Below, piece by piece: positions 7,327 through 9,935 of a stretch of DNA of 9,935 nt. Source of the stretch: Fimbriimonadaceae bacterium (GTDB lineage: Bacteria; Armatimonadota; Fimbriimonadia; Fimbriimonadales; Fimbriimonadaceae); NCBI GenBank assembly GCA_019694835.1, contig JAIBBE010000052.1:1-9935 (forward strand), read 5' to 3'. The stretch's first letter is position 1, and every line of letters begins with the position of its first letter. A model generated the notes under the pieces. The model made no database searches and was not told the origin of the DNA. It saw nothing but the letters and a program-made list of their open reading frames with translations. The translations under genes were made by a program, and so were the position numbers.

Positions 7327-7691
7327 GGCGACTGCTGCACCTCTACCGGTCTGCCAGCGTGCGGCCAAAACGCCCGCTCCGCCTCTGTTCCGTCGTTTCG
7401 TCGTAACGACAAATCAATCGAAATGCTTCGCCCAAGAACCTCTTGATTTGATCGCGGTATCACCCTACATTCGCAGCCGCAGATCGGCAGCGCATCGCGC
7501 AGCGAAGACTCTGTACTCGGGACTTGTACTTCCGCATTCGCGGGAGGGTCTCACCTGGAGCAGGAACCACAACGTGGTTTGACGCTGAAAGGACTCGTGG
7601 CAATCACGCGTCTTTTCCATTTGGCTAACGCCCGGTCATGGTGACCGGTAAACGGATAGCCGTGTCCAAGTGAACCTCCAAGGAGTACATG
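7327..7691. promoter_or_regulatory. Intergenic region with palindromes upstream of the 244-residue gene
   Basis: No gene is visible in these 365 bases. They contain an inverted repeat GTCGTT/AACGAC (7392-7410) and a palindrome CCGGTCA-TGG-TGACCGG (7632-7648) about 45 bases upstream of the next start. The latter could be an operator or a leader hairpin of the following gene. The composition shifts from moderate to high G+C across this gap. Confidence 0.4.
7443..7471 (+). promoter_or_regulatory. Candidate sigma-70 promoter
   Basis: TTGATT (7443-7448) and TACATT (7466-7471) are separated by 17 bases. Each matches the consensus at four of six positions. It would give a leader of about 210 bases before the 244-residue gene, containing the palindrome at 7632-7648. 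This is a sequence match only. Confidence 0.3.
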
Positions 7692-8426
7692 ATGAAGTCC
7701 TTTTCCGATCTTCCCGCCGTCGAGTTCGACCCGGGCCTTGCGCTCTGCATCGAGGACGGCATTCCGACGAACGTCGACATGAGCGGCTACAGCGGGCCTC
7801 GTCGTCTGACTGAAGTGCTCGAACTCGCGGCGCCGGCATCCGGCGTGGCAGAGTTGGCGGCTGTCGCGAGGTGCATTCATGCACAGCATGTGCATGTCCT
7901 TCGCCTGAGTGGCGACGCCGGCGGCAGCCGGCTGCTGAACGCGGGCACGCACGAGTGCCTGTCCGAGACTGGCAACTCCATCGTCGCGATCAACGTCGAC
8001 GACGCACTGGTCGAGGACGACATGGGCGCAGGCCCGACCGTCGCTCGCTTCGTCGCCCTCATGGCGTTCGACGCGGCGGAGGAATTGGCTCGGCCGTGGG
8101 CTCGCCTCGCTGCGCACCTGGTGATGCAGCGGGCAGCGGGGATTACGCTGCCGATGCCCAAGGTGTTCTACCCGTCAGAAGCGGCAGTGGCAGTGGACCC
8201 GGGTTGGTGGGGCCTGCCCTATGCGGCATCCAACGAGGATGCCGAGGCGTTCGCGCGACACGTGGCGGGCGTCATCGGCCGATTCGAGATGCTGCGCTGG
8301 GCGCTTGGTGCCACGACGAATTGGCTGAGCGACAGCCCCGTCGTGAAGGGCAATCTCGCGGAGTTGCTGAAGGCTTTCGACGCCGATCGGCCGCAGTCGG
8401 CTAAGTCTCTCGGCCTCGCCGCGTAG
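7692..8426 (+). CDS. Hypothetical protein of element maintenance region
   Basis: This 244-residue protein is not one I recognise. There are two adjacent ATG codons, at 7689 and 7692. AAGGAG (7680-7685) lies 6 bases before the second and 3 before the first, so the second is chosen. The protein is acidic and probably soluble, with no signal peptide. Features include an alanine-rich helical middle, RCIHAQHVHVLRL (with alternating His), a Trp/Pro-rich stretch DPGWWGLPYAASNEDAEAF near residues 165-185, and a helical C-terminus. It has the same direction as the ParB-like gene, 143 bases upstream of it, with a hairpin between. Its high G+C matches that gene and contrasts with the methyltransferase operon. 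A role in element maintenance is suggested by position only. Confidence 0.8.
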   Translation: MKSFSDLPAVEFDPGLALCIEDGIPTNVDMSGYSGPRRLTEVLELAAPASGVAELAAVARCIHAQHVHVLRLSGDAGGSRLLNAGTHECLSETGNSIVAINVDDALVEDDMGAGPTVARFVALMAFDAAEELARPWARLAAHLVMQRAAGITLPMPKVFYPSEAAVAVDPGWWGLPYAASNEDAEAFARHVAGVIGRFEMLRWALGATTNWLSDSPVVKGNLAELLKAFDADRPQSAKSLGLAA

Positions 8427-8442
8427 AGCCCGCCGCCCAGGT

Positions 8443-8472
8443 GATGGGGTGCCCCGCAAGGGGTGCTCCATC
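8443..8472 (+). terminator. 13-bp hairpin with GNRA tetraloop after the 244-residue gene
   Basis: Bases 8443-8455 pair along their whole length with 8460-8472 around a GCAA tetraloop, with three G-U wobbles. As transcribed rightward all 13 pairs form, whereas on the other strand the wobbles become A-C mismatches, so the fold fits the plus-strand RNA. There is no U tract, so it is either a weak terminator or an RNA-stabilising or processing element between the two genes. Confidence 0.5.
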
Positions 8473-8569
8473 TCCGCAAGGCAGGTGCGCAGCGGCGCCC
8501 CACTCTTCGTCGCGCTTGACGGAGGCATGCGCTTCCTGCCAGCCGGCCACATTGTGACCACCCTACAAC

Positions 8570-9277
8570 ATGTCCATCGATTTTCCCAAGGCTGAGGTCG
8601 GAGCGATCTCAAAGTTCTTCATTTCCGCCTCGCATCGCCATGAGGTTGAGGTCCGGCGGTTTGACCCGCTGACGATCGGCATTCCGCGCTGGATTGCATC
8701 TCGCTCACGAATTGAAGCACAGCAGTTCCAGGACCTGAAGTTGAGTATCGAGTGCATCGGCCGCAACGTCCAGCCGATCAAGTTGCGTCCTCTCGGCGGC
8801 AGCGCCGACGGCGAGCACAATCAGCATGAGTTGGTGTTTGGGGCTGGAAGGCTTCAGGCTGCACTCGAGCTGGGTTTGCCTGTCTGTGCGTTCGTCGAGA
8901 CGGTAGATGAACGAACTGCCTTCATCGACTATTTCACCGAGTGTCAGCACGCGCCTTCGTGGCGGCCCTGGCGCCTGGCACACGCAGTGCGCACCGCCCT
9001 CGACATCGGCCTCTTTCCTTCGCAGCGCCGGCTTGCAGAAGCAGTGGGCTGCCTACACACGGAAGTTCATCTGCTCTTGTCCCTCTCGCAGTTGCCAGCG
9101 GAGACCCAGGCCGTCGTCGAGCGACTTCCCCTGACCCGCCACATGGCAAAGCGGCTCGTTGTCGCCGCGGGACGCAGCTGTCGCGAGCGGCTGGTCTCGC
9201 TCTCGCAGGCTGCTCTAGACAGCCGCAACCCACGATTGTCCGACCTGGTTCGGAGCCTCGAAGCAAAAGAGGCCTGA
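8570..9277 (+). CDS. ParB/RepB/Spo0J-like protein, degenerate
   Basis: This 235-residue protein resembles ParB-type partition proteins, which bind parS-like DNA and load as CTP-dependent clamps. LKLSIECIGRNVQPIKLRPL (56-75) matches the ParB pattern of L-x-x-SI-x-x-x-G-x-x-QPI. ELVFGAGRLQAALELGLPV (87-105) matches the GERRxRA block, but it reads GAGRLQA, losing the glutamate and one arginine important for CTP binding in classical ParB. A helix-turn-helix-like segment lies around SQRRLAEAVGCLHTEVHLLL (151-170). The C-terminal dimer domain is short. A stop at 8555-8557 makes 8570 the first possible ATG; the ribosome binding site is weak. No ParA is visible in the window. It may be a partition, regulatory or plasmid-type stability protein of the island. 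Confidence 0.8.
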   Translation: MSIDFPKAEVGAISKFFISASHRHEVEVRRFDPLTIGIPRWIASRSRIEAQQFQDLKLSIECIGRNVQPIKLRPLGGSADGEHNQHELVFGAGRLQAALELGLPVCAFVETVDERTAFIDYFTECQHAPSWRPWRLAHAVRTALDIGLFPSQRRLAEAVGCLHTEVHLLLSLSQLPAETQAVVERLPLTRHMAKRLVVAAGRSCRERLVSLSQAALDSRNPRLSDLVRSLEAKEA

Positions 9278-9298
9278 ACTTGCCCGTTCGCGCCGTTC

Positions 9299-9412
9299 AC
9301 GTTCCACACCCAAGGGCGGTGTGGGAACGGAACGCCATCGGCGGCTTGCCGTTCCAGGCTGCGTTCCAGTGGAACACCCCTCCGACCGTGGCGTTTCACT
9401 GCGTTCGTTCCA
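9299..9412. repeat. Cluster of seven GTTCC/GGAAC repeats between convergent genes
   Basis: GTTCC or its complement occurs at 9301, 9324, 9329, 9351, 9363, 9371 and 9407. The first copies form a hairpin of about 10 bp with one bulge (9299-9329, loop CAAGGGC), and another pair forms the palindrome GTTCCA-G-TGGAAC (9363-9375). It lies between the ends of the ParB-like and RepA-like genes. It could be an iteron-like or partition site, a two-way terminator, or the remains of a coding repeat on the minus strand. Confidence 0.6.
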
Positions 9413-9462
9413 ACACAAAGCACCGTACCGATGGTCACCGAAACCAGGTTCAACTCCATTGC

Positions 9463-9935
9463 CTACTTCGAGAAGTCGCTTGGCCCGGCGACCTCAGCGC
9501 CGTGCGCCAACACCTGACCTTCGGCCGTTGAGTGCCAACGCCCATCGGCCCCCTTCACGACCAATCGGTTCGACTCCAAACGTTGCAGCAGTCGCGCCAC
9601 TTTGGACTTCCGCGGCTCTCCCGCCGAACTGACCCAGCCGCAGCGCTTGGCCCAAGACGCGACGCTGCCGCTCGCCTCGGCGCACATCGCTCGGAGTAGC
9701 GCAACCTCGGCCGCGTCGGACACGCTCGATGCTGCGCCGCCCATGCTCCAGCTCGCGACGACGCTCACCACCTGCCGTCCCTTTGCGTCCCTGACCGATT
9801 GGATGACGCACGGATCGATCGAGAAGGAGATCGGTTCGAAGTCAGGGCCACGAAGTTTTCCAGCCCAGTGCAACGTTACTTGGCTACGCTCCTTCCAGAC
9901 GGTCAAATTGCCATCTACCTCGGCGAGGAACGCAC
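9463..9935 (-). CDS. RepA-like AAA ATPase, C-terminal part (5' end beyond window)
   Basis: The minus-strand frame is open to the right edge, so only the last 156 residues are seen and the start is outside. The visible part begins AFLAEVDGNLTVWKE, then TLHWAGKLRGPDFEP. I associate this pattern with the C-terminal end of RepA-like and other AAA (AAA_25 type) ATPases found on phage-like islands and integrative elements. The last 70 residues look like a winged-helix domain (SVASWAKRCGWV, then KSKVARLLQRLESNRLVVK, then STAEG). Such proteins usually act as replicative helicases or initiators. The Walker motifs expected in the N-terminal part are not visible here. It is convergent with the ParB-like gene. 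A TTG at 9906 is in frame but is internal to the conserved block, so it is not the start. Confidence 0.65.
   Translation of the reverse strand, partial: AFLAEVDGNLTVWKERSQVTLHWAGKLRGPDFEPISFSIDPCVIQSVRDAKGRQVVSVVASWSMGGAASSVSDAAEVALLRAMCAEASGSVASWAKRCGWVSSAGEPRKSKVARLLQRLESNRLVVKGADGRWHSTAEGQVLAHGAEVAGPSDFSK

Noticed and set aside
7871..7895. GTGCAT/ATGCAC triple repeat
   Set aside because: It is inside the 244-residue gene and is explained by a His/Val-rich coding stretch.
9067..9459. 130-residue minus-strand frame starting just after the RepA-like stop
   Set aside because: More than half is antisense to the ParB-like gene and the rest is the GTTCC repeat block. There is no recognisable domain, though its position 3 bases after the RepA-like stop means a short real peptide cannot be fully excluded.
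1..9935. CRISPR array or insertion sequence
   Set aside because: There are no regularly spaced repeats of 23 bases or more, and no transposase or terminal inverted repeats are seen.

Overview
The window looks like one end of an integrated genomic island or integrative element in a GC-rich proteobacterium. A beta- or gammaproteobacterium is my inference from tRNA style, codon use and gene families; I cannot name the species. The left edge (1-130) carries a perfect terminator hairpin and the 3' part of a tRNA-Lys(CUU) gene on the minus strand. It has the CCA end, acceptor 3' strand, T arm and anticodon loop, but the 5' half of the tRNA is missing. This is the usual footprint of a tyrosine-recombinase element at its distal attachment site, with chromosome to the left and island to the right. 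Bases 131-304 hold short direct and inverted repeats that could be recombinase or excisionase sites.

Bases 305-5609 hold a tight four-gene minus-strand operon whose genes overlap or nearly touch. In transcription order they are: an amino-type DNA methyltransferase (SPPY motif); a protein with a phosphoribosyltransferase-like DD loop; a large AAA/ORC-CDC6-like P-loop ATPase; and a 314-residue protein of no family I can name, which may be a Rossmann-like sensor or effector. This combination of self-marking enzyme, ATPase switch and putative nucleotide-handling proteins fits a predicted defence or conflict system. No classical nuclease is visible in it. It is the most interesting part of the window. 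Sampled G+C is clearly lower here than at the right end.

A 346-base gap (5610-5955) separates this operon from a divergent gene (5956-7326). That gene encodes a 456-residue protein with a possible PD-(D/E)xK-like core (PDF...EAT), similar to database proteins carrying the uninformative name 'glycosaminoglycan attachment site'.

The right third (7327-9935) is much richer in G+C and looks like element maintenance DNA: an unrecognised 244-residue protein with a strong ribosome binding site; a degenerate ParB-like protein; and, convergent with it, the C-terminus of a RepA-like AAA ATPase that runs off the right edge. Between the last two is a 112-base block with seven copies of GTTCC/GGAAC, including a hairpin and a 13-base palindrome. 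It could be a replication or partition site, or a transcription end.
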